Shown here piece after piece: positions 53,041 to 61,450 of a DNA stretch of 64,000 bases; the first letter of the stretch is position 1, and the number at the start of each line of letters is the position of its first letter. The notes beneath the pieces are model-generated. The model was given only the letters and a program-made list of their open reading frames with translations, was not told the origin of the DNA and did no database searches. Source of the DNA: Spirochaetota bacterium (GTDB taxonomy: Bacteria; Spirochaetota; UBA12135; COTS27; JAFLEE01); the NCBI GenBank assembly GCA_017302015.1, contig JAFLEE010000012.1:25118-89117 (forward strand), read 5' to 3'. The translations under genes and the position numbers were made by a program.

Positions 53041-53337
53041 CGCACCGCGATTGCCGCCTCCTGCGGTGCGGTGCTTGTCGCCGCCCTCGTGTCGGCAACG
53101 CCTATCGCCCCTCCGGGCTGCGTTGCCGATTGCAGGCTTCCCTGCCTACTGGCGGCTTGGCGCACCGCGATTGCCGCCTCCTGCGGCGCGGTGCTTGTCG
53201 CCGCCCTCGTGGCGGCTTGGCGCACCGCTATTCCCGCCTTCTGCGGCGCGGTGCGAGTTGCCGCCTTCGCGGCGGCCTGGCGCACCGCTATCGCCGCTTC
53301 CTGCGGCGCGGTGCTTGTCGCCGCCTTCGTGGCGGCA
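53041..53337. repeat. Five 60-bp tandem units, each able to form two hairpins
   Basis: Units start at 53041, 53101, 53161, 53221 and 53281. Units 1, 3, 4 and 5 share about 85% or more identity by eye; unit 2 (53101-53160) is strongly diverged but keeps the length. Most carry GCACCGCG/CGCGGTGC (for example 53162-53169/53187-53194) around an inner CCGC/GCGG stem, then GCCGCC/GGCGGC around CTCGT. The array directly follows the stop codon of the OmpA-fusion gene on the minus strand. The remainder of the gap 52960-53040 shows no gene. The unit length being a multiple of three leaves frames open on both strands; a 20-residue peptide repeat is possible but has no ribosome site. Confidence 0.75.
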
Positions 53338-55062
53338 TTACCGGTCGAGGATAAAGAACTCGGTTCTGCGGTTCTGCGCGCGGCCGGCTTCCGTGTCGTT
53401 GGGGGCGATGGGTTGGTCTTGCCCGAAACCGACGGCCCGCAGGCGGGACGGGCCCACCCCGTTTTTGACGAGGTAGTCCATCACCGCGTCGGCGCGGCGG
53501 CGGGAGAGGTTTTGGTTATAGGCCCTGTCGCCGGTGGCATCGGTATGGCCGCGGATTTCCATGCGGATACCGGGAAAGCGGCGCAATTGGGCCAAGATTC
53601 CATCGAGGATGGCGATGGATTTCTTCTTGAGGTAGGCCTCGTTGAACTCGAACAGGATATTCTCGACGCGGATCGTGTCGCCGGGTTTGGCGAGGTCGAG
53701 GGCGACCGGGGGGGCATCGGGCTTCCAATCGGGGTCGGGCATGGGCCGCGGCGCGGGATCGGGGAGGCGATTGCTCGCAGGGATCGGGCGGGCTTCATTG
53801 GAGGAGGGGGCGCCCGCAGGGCGTTGCGCGATGGGGCCGGGATCGGCGGCACCCCGGGTCGTAGGGGTACCCAAGGCGTAGAGGTAGGCTCCGGCGGGGA
53901 CGAAGAGCGTCGCGCCCGCGGCCGCGGGTTGGGTCGGGGCGCCGGGGAAGGGGGGCGAATATTCCCAAAGCGCCGTCTTCGGATCGTCGAAGCGATAGGC
54001 CTTGATCTCGGCGAACGGCAGGACTCGGCCATCGACAGTTTTTTCGGTGAGGCAGGCGAGGTAAATCTGGTCCCGCACCAGCACGTAGGTGGGGGCGCTC
54101 ACCCGGCCCGTATCCACCTCCCGCTCGATGGCGCCGTTATCCGGGTTCACCGCCACCACCCTCCGGTTGCCCAGGGAAAAGAGCACGAGGCGATCGGTGA
54201 AGCCGGGGCCGGAAGTGATGGGATCGGCGTAGGCTTTCTTCCATAACACCTCCCCACGACGTGCGGAGAGGCAGGTGAGGTTCGTGCCCCCGGGGAGGTA
54301 CACCCGGTCTTTCCATACCGCGGGATACAGGATCTGCGGAGGGTTTTCGAGGGCGGTTTCCCAAAGGGTTCTTCCGTTCGTGGCGTTCAGGCAAACCAGG
54401 GAGTACCGGTTTTTAGCGAAGTCGCGGGACTGGGTGATGACCAAGCCGTCGTAGAACGCGGGAAAGCCCCCGAAGGTGGCGGGATCGCCATTGCTCCAAG
54501 CGAGGTGCCCGTTCTGGGGATCCCTCGCCATGAAGTTCTTTCGCGTGCCGTAGATGAGGCGCTGGCCTTCCAGGAGCGGATCGGCGTAGATCCCATCCAC
54601 CACGAAGCGCTTGGCGTCGCCCTCCTGGAGACCGGCCCGGGCCCAAAGCACGCCGCCGCGCCGCTTATCCAGGCAATAGAGGATCGTGGCATCGGAGAGG
54701 AAGAGCCGCTCGCCTTGGATGAGGGGCGCCTTGGGTTTCCCCGCCACCGCCGTCCCGGATCCCAACTGGGAGGAGAGGGTCCGAAGATCGAGGCGCCAAA
54801 CCGGGGCCCCGGTCTCCGCATCCAGGCAATAGACGACTTTGTCCGCATCGGAAAAGAACACGAGGCCGTCGGACGGGGTGGGGAAGGCGACCGTATTGCC
54901 CGCCCGGAAGAACCATTTAAGTTCGTGGTCCTTCACGATGAGTTCGTCGTTATTCCCGGTGAAGTACGGGTTGCCCTTGTGGATGGGCCAATCGGTCGCG
55001 GGGAGGATGGTCCGCAGCGCGAGCAGGAGGGTCGTCAATCGAAGGGCGCCGCTTCGTCTCAT
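53338..55062 (-). CDS. PQQ-type beta-propeller fused to OmpA C-terminal domain
   Basis: This 574-residue exported protein has a signal peptide (about residues 8-25). Residues 30-390 hold PQQ-like repeats, with GAPVWRLDLRTL, GGVLWARAG, NGRTLWETAL and RGEVLWKKAY as blades of a propeller. After a Pro-rich linker comes an OmpA domain (about 460-574) with the peptidoglycan-binding pattern IEIRGHTDATGDRAYNQNLS (in the form MEIRGHTDATGD) and RRRADAVMDYL. ATG 55062 is chosen because the signal peptide follows. It overlaps the upstream AraC gene by ATGA. The combination would fix a propeller at the cell wall. Confidence 0.8.
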   Translation of the reverse strand: MRRSGALRLTTLLLALRTILPATDWPIHKGNPYFTGNNDELIVKDHELKWFFRAGNTVAFPTPSDGLVFFSDADKVVYCLDAETGAPVWRLDLRTLSSQLGSGTAVAGKPKAPLIQGERLFLSDATILYCLDKRRGGVLWARAGLQEGDAKRFVVDGIYADPLLEGQRLIYGTRKNFMARDPQNGHLAWSNGDPATFGGFPAFYDGLVITQSRDFAKNRYSLVCLNATNGRTLWETALENPPQILYPAVWKDRVYLPGGTNLTCLSARRGEVLWKKAYADPITSGPGFTDRLVLFSLGNRRVVAVNPDNGAIEREVDTGRVSAPTYVLVRDQIYLACLTEKTVDGRVLPFAEIKAYRFDDPKTALWEYSPPFPGAPTQPAAAGATLFVPAGAYLYALGTPTTRGAADPGPIAQRPAGAPSSNEARPIPASNRLPDPAPRPMPDPDWKPDAPPVALDLAKPGDTIRVENILFEFNEAYLKKKSIAILDGILAQLRRFPGIRMEIRGHTDATGDRAYNQNLSRRRADAVMDYLVKNGVGPSRLRAVGFGQDQPIAPNDTEAGRAQNRRTEFFILDR

Positions 55063-55970
55063 GTTTTTATATCCTCGGGTTTCGTCGGATTTTTGGGGGG
55101 CGGAGCGCCGTGGGTTCCTTGGGCGGAGTCTCCATCGGCGCCGGATAGCTGGCGGAATTTTCCGGGCGCGACGCCCGTGACCTTTCGGAAGGCCTTGCTG
55201 AAGGAATAGACATCGGCGAAGCCGGTGCATTGGGCTAACTCGGCCAGGGGGATCCCCCGGTCGGCCATGAGGGACCTGGCGTGGCGGATGCGGAGTTCCC
55301 TCAGGTAGCGGTGGAGGGGCATGCCCATCTGGCGCCGGAAGAGGAGCGCGAAATGGCTTGCGGAAAGGGAGGCTGCCCGGGCCGCCTCGGCGACGGGCAA
55401 GTCGCCCTGGGAAAATTTCGTGTGGAGGAGATCGAGGGCGGGCTTGATCCTGGCCCAGCCCGTATCCTGCGGCGAGACGGGGGAGGCCCCGCCCTCGCTA
55501 TCGAGGAGCAGCGCGATGAGTTGGGTCATGAGGCCCTTGGCCTCGAGCAGGCGCCACGGACGGCCGCTATGGAAGGCGTCGTGCAGCCGTTGGAAGGCGC
55601 TGCGTACGGCCTCGCGGTGGGAGGCCCCGAGGCTCACCACGGGCGGTTCGCGCAGCAGGCGGGCCCGGCCGGGCGCGGCGCCGGGGAAGAGGTCGAAATG
55701 GGCCACGTAGAGGGTGAGGGGCTCCCTGGGCGAGGCGAGCACGACATGGCGCAGGCGGGGCGGCATGATGAGCGCGTCGCCCGCGGCCAGCCGCCAGCGC
55801 CTGCGTTCGAGGATGAAGTCGGCCCCCCCCTCGGCCAGGAAGGTAAAGACGTGGTCGGGGTCGATCCACGAGCCGGAGAGGCCGCGGGAGGTTTGCATGC
55901 GCACCACCCGCACCCGGGGGGAGATCCGTTGCCAAGGGGGGGGAAGGGGAGTGCGCGCCTTGCGGATCAT
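55059..55970 (-). CDS. AraC-family transcriptional regulator
   Basis: This 303-residue regulator has a cupin-type N-terminus (HVFTFLAEGGADFIL and LIMPPRLRHVVL) and the AraC DNA-binding domain (about residues 185-280) with LAELAQCTGFADVYSFSKAF and RKVTGVAPGKFRQ. ATG 55970 is a working choice; in-frame ATG codons near 56030 add about 20 residues without family-like sequence. It diverges from the MDR gene at 56095 and likely controls that catabolic operon and the fused propeller gene downstream. Confidence 0.8.
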   Translation of the reverse strand: MIRKARTPLPPPWQRISPRVRVVRMQTSRGLSGSWIDPDHVFTFLAEGGADFILERRRWRLAAGDALIMPPRLRHVVLASPREPLTLYVAHFDLFPGAAPGRARLLREPPVVSLGASHREAVRSAFQRLHDAFHSGRPWRLLEAKGLMTQLIALLLDSEGGASPVSPQDTGWARIKPALDLLHTKFSQGDLPVAEAARAASLSASHFALLFRRQMGMPLHRYLRELRIRHARSLMADRGIPLAELAQCTGFADVYSFSKAFRKVTGVAPGKFRQLSGADGDSAQGTHGAPPPKNPTKPEDIKT

Positions 55971-56040
55971 CGGGGCGGATATGAAAAAATCGTTTTGGAC
56001 AAAGCCAAAGCGGGAGCCATGCCCCATCATTTTAACGTGA

Positions 56041-56068
56041 CGCGGGGCCCGGCGCCCGGGACCCCGCG
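56041..56068 (+). promoter_or_regulatory. Strong GC hairpin before the MDR gene
   Basis: CGCGGGGCCCGG and CCGGGACCCCGCG (one-base bulge) form a 12-bp stem with a CGC loop, ending 26 nt before the ATG at 56095. It could be an attenuator in the leader, or a site for the divergent AraC protein. Confidence 0.45.
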
Positions 56069-56094
56069 CAAAACCCGCCACAGGAAGGAACCCC

Positions 56095-57102
56095 ATGAAG
56101 TCCCGCAAAATCGTCTTCGCCGCGCCCTGGAAAACCGAACTCGCCGTCGAAGAGGTCGAGACCGCCGCGGTCCCGGAGAACGCCCTCGTCCTGCGCAAGC
56201 ACTTCACTTTAGTCAGCGCGGGCACCGAACTCGCCTGCCTCTCCGGCGGGGAATCTTGGTTCAAACTCCCGGGGGTCCACGGCTACACCGCCCTCAGCGA
56301 AGTGCTCGCCGTGGGCGCCGGGGTGAAGGATTTCGCCAAGGGCGACCTCGTCTTCCATTACGGTAACCACCGCGAGATCCAGGTCGTCCCGACGACCGAC
56401 TTGGTGCTGAAGGTGCCCGCGGGCATCACCGAAAAGCACGTCCCGTTCACCCGCATGGCGACTATCGCCATGACGGCCATCCGCGTGTCCGGGATCGAAT
56501 TGGGCGACGCCGTCGCGGTGACGGGGCAGGGCCTGGTGGGGATCATGGCGGCCCAACTCGCCCGGCTCTCCGGCGGCGAGGTCATCGCCCTGGACCCCTC
56601 GGCCCAGCGCCTGGAACTCGCCCGACGGTGCGGGATCGTCCACACCATCGATCCTTCGGCGGGGGGGGTGAAGGAAAAGGTGATGGCGCTCACCGGAGGG
56701 GCCGGGGTTTCCACCTACATCGAAGCCAGCGGCGTCCCCAAGGTCTTCATCGAGAGCCTGCCCCTGGTGGGGAAGGGGGGCGAAGCGATCCTCCTCGGGA
56801 GCCCGCGCGGCGAGTACCCCGTCAACGCCACCGAGCTCCTCAATTACTCCCACCTTTGGAGCCACGGGTGCGTGACCGTGAAGGGCGCCCACGAGTGGCG
56901 CTACCCGGTGAAGCACGACGGCTTCGTCAAGCATTCCTTCGAGCGCAATTCGCGTATCGTCATAGACCTCATCAAATCGGGGGCGCTGGCGATCGACCCC
57001 CTCCTCACCCATACGCTGAAGCCCGAGCAGCACGCCCAGGCCTACGAGGGGCTCCGCCACGAGAAGGAGAAGTACATCGGGGTGGTCTTCGACTGGAGTT
57101 GA
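56095..57102 (+). CDS. MDR-family dehydrogenase without canonical zinc cysteines
   Basis: This 335-residue medium-chain dehydrogenase has GHN-type zinc ligands replaced. The usual catalytic-zinc Cys segment reads LVSAGTELACLSGG, and only HGYTALSEV remains at the His position. The cofactor loop VTGQGLVGIMAAQLA (about residue 148) is intact. Relatives annotated as zinc-binding alcohol dehydrogenases with SAGTE oxidise sugars or polyols. It begins the plus-strand cluster that includes a URO-D-like protein, a hydroxyacid dehydrogenase and an SGNH esterase. Confidence 0.75.
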   Translation: MKSRKIVFAAPWKTELAVEEVETAAVPENALVLRKHFTLVSAGTELACLSGGESWFKLPGVHGYTALSEVLAVGAGVKDFAKGDLVFHYGNHREIQVVPTTDLVLKVPAGITEKHVPFTRMATIAMTAIRVSGIELGDAVAVTGQGLVGIMAAQLARLSGGEVIALDPSAQRLELARRCGIVHTIDPSAGGVKEKVMALTGGAGVSTYIEASGVPKVFIESLPLVGKGGEAILLGSPRGEYPVNATELLNYSHLWSHGCVTVKGAHEWRYPVKHDGFVKHSFERNSRIVIDLIKSGALAIDPLLTHTLKPEQHAQAYEGLRHEKEKYIGVVFDWS

Positions 57103-57273
57103 GTGGTCGCGCCCGGGCGGGTGCCGGTTTGTCCAGAATTTCCAACCATTCTCTTTTTCCTCCATCGCGCAGTGCGCCGGGATGTGCCAAGATGATGGGG
57201 TCGAATCGGCCTCGCGCCGGGGAGCGATGATGGAAATCCGGATGGACCTTCTCTGCTTGTGCGGCATTCCCCG

Positions 57274-58353
57274 ATGAATCCGAGGGACCGCTTTCGCCTC
57301 GACGGGTTCCAGGATTTCTACCGGCGCCGCAACGAGCGCGCCCTCTTCGGGATCATCCACGGCAGCGAATACCCATTGCACCGCTATCCCGCCTCGGCAA
57401 AACTCCCCGAAAGCCGCCCGCTCACCCCCGACGATCTCGACCTGCCGGGCTACCTTCGGGATGGGGATGCCCTCTGGCAACGCCACGAGGCCACCGGCGA
57501 TGATACGTTCTGGAGCGCGAGCATCTTCTGGGGCGTTCCTTGGGTCGAGGCCGTCATCGGCTGCCCCCTGAGGGCGAACCACCGCACGGGTTCGATCCAC
57601 ACGGAGGTCCCCCCGGGCTTCGATGGGGCCGCCTCACTGCCCAAAGTCGATGATTCGAACCCCTGGATGCGCGCCCTTCGCCACCACGCACGCCGCCTCG
57701 GCGAGCACGCGGCGGGCCGCTATCCCCTGGCGACCACGCGCATGCGCGGCATTTCCGATCTCCTGGCGGCCCTCTACGGCGGCCAAGAACTCATCTTCGC
57801 CATGATGGAGAAGCCCGATGAAGTGAGGGCCACGGCCGATCGCCTGGGAGAAATTTGGATCCAGGTGGCCAGGGCCCAACTCGAGGCCTATCCGCTCTTT
57901 GAGGGGGGGCACGGCGCTTACCTCTATAATCTCTGGACGCCGGCCGGCACCGCCTTCTATCAAGACGATTCGGTGGCCCTCCTCTCCCCGGATCTCTTCG
58001 AGGAGTTCATCCTACCGGTGGCCAAGAAGATCGCCTCGGAACTCCCTTGCCTCATGCACCTCCATCCCACGGGCTTCCTGCCTTGGCAGCGATGGCTCGA
58101 ACTCCCTTTCGTCGCCGTGGAACTCCATATCGACCATGGCGGCCCTTCAGCGAAGAAATTGGAGCCGATCCACCGGGCGATCCTGGAGCGCAAACCCCTC
58201 GTCGTCTGGGGGGAGTTGGGGGACGAAGACCTGGCGGACGTGCTGCGCCTGCCTCCCGGCGGCCTCCTGGTGAGCGTTCTGGCCCGGGATCCCGCCCGCG
58301 CGGTGCGCGCGATGGAAATCGCCGGGCGCGGGGCCCTGTCTTCCGCACGCTAG
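57274..58353 (+). CDS. Second uroporphyrinogen decarboxylase-like protein
   Basis: This 359-residue URO-D/MtaA-superfamily protein has typical barrel features GISDLLAALYGGQELIFAMM, MEKPDEVRATADRLG and late LMHLHPTG and ELHIDHGGPS, where His residues could bind metal. It lacks the porphyrin-binding motif of HemE. Sequence similarity to the protein at 45981 is low by eye, apart from the fold. ATG 57274 is used; GTG 57259 is an in-frame alternative, and neither has a strong ribosome site. Confidence 0.65.
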   Translation: MNPRDRFRLDGFQDFYRRRNERALFGIIHGSEYPLHRYPASAKLPESRPLTPDDLDLPGYLRDGDALWQRHEATGDDTFWSASIFWGVPWVEAVIGCPLRANHRTGSIHTEVPPGFDGAASLPKVDDSNPWMRALRHHARRLGEHAAGRYPLATTRMRGISDLLAALYGGQELIFAMMEKPDEVRATADRLGEIWIQVARAQLEAYPLFEGGHGAYLYNLWTPAGTAFYQDDSVALLSPDLFEEFILPVAKKIASELPCLMHLHPTGFLPWQRWLELPFVAVELHIDHGGPSAKKLEPIHRAILERKPLVVWGELGDEDLADVLRLPPGGLLVSVLARDPARAVRAMEIAGRGALSSAR

Positions 58354-58427
58354 GCGCCGAGCACCCCGCAGATCCTTTCTCATTGTAAGAACCATCCAAC
58401 CCCCCCCTCGGTTTTGAAGGAGCTTCC

Positions 58428-59381
58428 ATGGACGTCCTGATCGCAGAAGATCTTTATACGCGCGCCGAGCCGCTTTGGGCCGCGAGCGGGCACCGCTTCC
58501 ACCGCGCCGATGGGAAGGACGAAGGAGCGATGGCAAAGGCTTTCGCCGCCGGCGGAATCCGGGCCCTCATCATCGGAACCAAGAAGTATTCCGACGCCTT
58601 CTACGAGGGGATGCCCGAGGGTACTCTGGTGCAGCGCTTCGGGGTCGGCTTCGACTCCGTCCCCCTCGAACTTTGCAAGAGAAAAAAGATTCGGGTTGGA
58701 TACACCCCCGGAACCCTCGACGCCGCCGTGGCCGAGCATACCTTGGCGCTTCTCCTCTCCATCGCCCACCAGATTCCCGCCGCCCACGCGGACCTTACGG
58801 GCGGGACTTGGCAGGGCCGGGCAGGGCTCCAGGTCGCCGGGAAAACCTTGGCTCTCTTGGGCTTCGGGCCCATCGCTCGGCGCGTGGCCCGCATGGCGAA
58901 ACGGGGCCTCGAGATGCGGGTGCAGGTCTACAATAATTTCGGGGAAATCCCGAAATCGGAGCAGCAGGATATCGACGCGCTCTTCGGCGACCTCGCCCCG
59001 GCGCTCGAAGGGGCCGATTTCGTCTCGATGCACCTGCGCGCGGTGGACCCAACGCGCCATTTCATCCGCGCCGAGACCCTGGCGCGCTTCAAGCCCGGCG
59101 CCGTCTTCCTCAATACGGCCCGCGGCTCCCTCGTGAACGAAGGCGACCTCTTCGATGCCATCGCCTCGGGGCGCCTGGGCGGCGCCGCCCTGGACGTCTT
59201 CGAGAAGGAGCCCTACGAGCCCCAAGGGGGGAAGGACCTCCGGAAACTCCGCCAGGTCGTCCTCACCCCCCATGTGGGAAGCAATAGCGATGGGGCCAAT
59301 CGGGCCATGGCCGAATCCTGCCTTAAAAACCTAGCCGCGCTGGAAGCGGGCGGGCCCTTGACCCTGGTTCCCGGCTCCTAA
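58428..59381 (+). CDS. D-isomer-specific 2-hydroxyacid dehydrogenase
   Basis: This 317-residue enzyme has the NAD-binding loop LLGFGPIARRVARMA (about residue 143), the catalytic Arg in NTARGSLVNE (about 231), Glu in DVFEKEPYEP and His in TPHVGSNSDGA (about 285). These match the SerA/GyaR family, which reduces 2-keto acids or oxidises D-2-hydroxyacids. It lacks the C-terminal ACT domain of SerA. AAGGAG precedes the ATG. Confidence 0.88.
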   Translation: MDVLIAEDLYTRAEPLWAASGHRFHRADGKDEGAMAKAFAAGGIRALIIGTKKYSDAFYEGMPEGTLVQRFGVGFDSVPLELCKRKKIRVGYTPGTLDAAVAEHTLALLLSIAHQIPAAHADLTGGTWQGRAGLQVAGKTLALLGFGPIARRVARMAKRGLEMRVQVYNNFGEIPKSEQQDIDALFGDLAPALEGADFVSMHLRAVDPTRHFIRAETLARFKPGAVFLNTARGSLVNEGDLFDAIASGRLGGAALDVFEKEPYEPQGGKDLRKLRQVVLTPHVGSNSDGANRAMAESCLKNLAALEAGGPLTLVPGS

Positions 59382-59411
59382 ACGGCGCCGCGCGGTCCAT
59401 GACGCGCTCCG

Positions 59412-59420
59412 GTGGTATAC
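59412..59420 (+). promoter_or_regulatory. Extended -10 of esterase gene
   Basis: TGgTATACT lies about 159 nt before the GTG start at 59579. The long leader ends in AAGGAG, 5 nt before the GTG, which fixes that start. Confidence 0.45.
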
Positions 59421-59578
59421 TTCGGTAAGTTCCCCGATCCGCGAGGCCTCATGAATGGGGATGCCCGCGTCGGACCAAGGCGCGTCGCGGGTAAGGTAAC
59501 GCAGGCTTAAAGCCCCGCGCCAACTCCGGCAAAGCGAGCCGGCGTGAAGTGGACCTGGCCGCCATCTAAGGAGTTCCC

Positions 59579-60805
59579 GTGAAGGCACCCGCGAAGAAAT
59601 CGGCTCAGAAATCGGCGAAGACTGCCGCGAAGAGGCGAACGAAAATCGACTCCGCATTTCCCGCCCATGCAGACGTCTGGATCCTCGCCGGGCAGTCGAA
59701 TATGGAAGGCTGCGGCTACCTGAGCGAGGCCCTCCCTCCCGATCCCCGGGTCTGGGCCTTCGACATGAAAACCCTTAGGTGGCAGCGGGCCCGCGATCCC
59801 CTCCACGTCCTCCACGAAAGCGCGGCGCCGGTTGATTTCGCCCTCCGGAAGATGGGCGCCCCGGCCGATGTCCAAGCCAGTGGTGACGCGGCGATCCGCG
59901 CCTATTGGCGGGAGCGGTCCAAAGGCATCGGCGGCGGCCTCGGGATCGCCTTCGGGATCTCTTATGCAAAGGCGACCGGGAGGCCCGTCGGGCTCATCCC
60001 GTGCGCCCACGGGGGCACGAGCCTCGCCCAATGGAGCCATGAGAAGAAAGGCGAGGGCATGGGGAGCCTGTATGGCGCCATGCTCGAGCGCGTTCGCCTC
60101 GCGGGGGGGAGTCTGCGCGGGATCCTCTGGTACCAGGGGGAATCCGACGCTTCGATAGACAGCGCAGCGACCTACCGGGACCGCTTCACGGAGTTGATCC
60201 ACGCGGTGCGCCGCGATACGGGGAATCCGCGGCTTCCCGTGCTCACGGTGCAGATTGGCTGCGTCACCGACCCGGGCCGTTCCGCGAAGGGCTGGCAGGA
60301 GATCCGGCGCATCCAATACGAACTCCCAACCCAGGTGCCCCAGGTGTGCGTCACGGCCTCCATCGATCTCGCTTTGAACGACACCATCCACCTCGATTCC
60401 CCGGGCCAAATCCGCCTCGGGCGGCGCCTGGCCAGGCAGGCCCTCTCCCTCGCCGGGGTTCGAAAAATACCTACGGGCCCGACGTTCAGGGGGCTCTCCG
60501 TTCGGACCAACGACCGGGGGCTCGGCGAGACCGATTTGGAGTTCACCGGGGTGACCGATGGATGGAACCCCGCCCGCGGGATGACGGGATTCAGCATCCT
60601 AGACGCCGAGGGGAATCCCCACCCCCGCTGCGGGGTCACGGCGGCCTTTCGCCACCCGAAGAGGCCCTCGGTCATCGTCGTGCGCACGAACGTGCTGCCG
60701 GGGAGCGGCGACCGCATCGCCTATGGTCGGGGCTTGCATCCCCATTGCAACGCGGTGGATGGGGCCGATATGCCCCTTTGCGCGTTCGACGCGGCGGTGG
60801 CGTAA
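59579..60805 (+). CDS. Sialate O-acetylesterase-like SGNH hydrolase
   Basis: This 408-residue protein has the SASA-family catalytic blocks: ILAGQSNMEGCG with the nucleophile Ser (about residue 40), PCAHGGTSLAQW, ILWYQGESDAS (about 183) and the C-terminal NDTIHLDSPGQIRLGRRLA with the Asp/His. These enzymes remove acetyl groups from sialic acids or plant polysaccharides. It begins with a lysine-rich tail and no signal peptide, so it is probably cytoplasmic. The GTG start has a strong AAGGAG. It follows a promoter of its own. Confidence 0.82.
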   Translation: MKAPAKKSAQKSAKTAAKRRTKIDSAFPAHADVWILAGQSNMEGCGYLSEALPPDPRVWAFDMKTLRWQRARDPLHVLHESAAPVDFALRKMGAPADVQASGDAAIRAYWRERSKGIGGGLGIAFGISYAKATGRPVGLIPCAHGGTSLAQWSHEKKGEGMGSLYGAMLERVRLAGGSLRGILWYQGESDASIDSAATYRDRFTELIHAVRRDTGNPRLPVLTVQIGCVTDPGRSAKGWQEIRRIQYELPTQVPQVCVTASIDLALNDTIHLDSPGQIRLGRRLARQALSLAGVRKIPTGPTFRGLSVRTNDRGLGETDLEFTGVTDGWNPARGMTGFSILDAEGNPHPRCGVTAAFRHPKRPSVIVVRTNVLPGSGDRIAYGRGLHPHCNAVDGADMPLCAFDAAVA

Positions 60806-60808
60806 GCC

Positions 60809-61333
60809 TCAATTCTCCGGCGGGTTGTTCTCGGCCGCGGCCCAGAAGGCGTCGGTGAAGGGTTTCAGCAGCGCCCACCTGTTTTCCGCAGATAATTCAT
60901 CCTGCGTCAAGAGGGTGGAAAAATACACGGCGATATCGCGATCCGAGAAACCCCGGCCGCGCAGGGCGGCAAGGCCCTTCTCGTAGGCCGCCGCGGAGAG
61001 CACCGGCGCCTCCTCGGGAAGCGCCCCCTGCTCATGAGTGAAACCGCAGCCATCGAGGAAGGCGATGAGGAGGTCGCGGCGTTCCCCGAAATGCCACGAC
61101 CGCAAGAAGAGGGCGGGGGAGAAGGGGGCCTTCTTCTCCAGGCCGGCCTTGGCGAGTTCGCGCAGTTTCTGCCCGAGTCCCATTTTTTCGTAGAAGACGG
61201 GGCGGGCTTTCCGGTATTGGGCGAGGAGGGCCTCGTCGACGGGGCGCTTGGTTTCGGGATCGTCCCAATAGGCCTTCACCGCGAGGTAACGTTCATCCGG
61301 GGTCAACCGGCGCCAAAGAATGAGGGGAGACAT
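60809..61333 (-). CDS. Uncharacterised protein, 174 residues
   Basis: I recognise no family. The protein is soluble, helical and moderately basic, with WRRLTPDERYLAVKAYW near the start and LLIAFLDGCGF in the middle. It converges on the esterase gene with 3 nt between stops. ATG 61333 is preferred to an in-frame ATG at 61348 because a TGaTACGAT box ends 5 nt upstream. Confidence 0.55.
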   Translation of the reverse strand: MSPLILWRRLTPDERYLAVKAYWDDPETKRPVDEALLAQYRKARPVFYEKMGLGQKLRELAKAGLEKKAPFSPALFLRSWHFGERRDLLIAFLDGCGFTHEQGALPEEAPVLSAAAYEKGLAALRGRGFSDRDIAVYFSTLLTQDELSAENRWALLKPFTDAFWAAAENNPPEN

Positions 61334-61338
61334 GGCTA

Positions 61339-61347
61339 ATCGTATCA
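61339..61347 (-). promoter_or_regulatory. Extended -10, leaderless, for the 174-residue gene
   Basis: On the minus strand TGaTACGAT ends 5 nt before the ATG at 61333. Confidence 0.4.
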
Positions 61348-61450
61348 CGTTTTCTCCCCGGCGAAGGCCATGGCGATCCGCGGCGCGGCGGACGGGGCGG
61401 GCGTTCCTTTAACCGGCGGGGGGAAACAGGCGAAAATAGAAGTTCCCGCC

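Noticed and set aside
53041..53337. CRISPR array reading of the 60-bp tandem repeats
   Set aside because: There are no variable spacers; the units are contiguous tandem repeats, and no cas gene is nearby.
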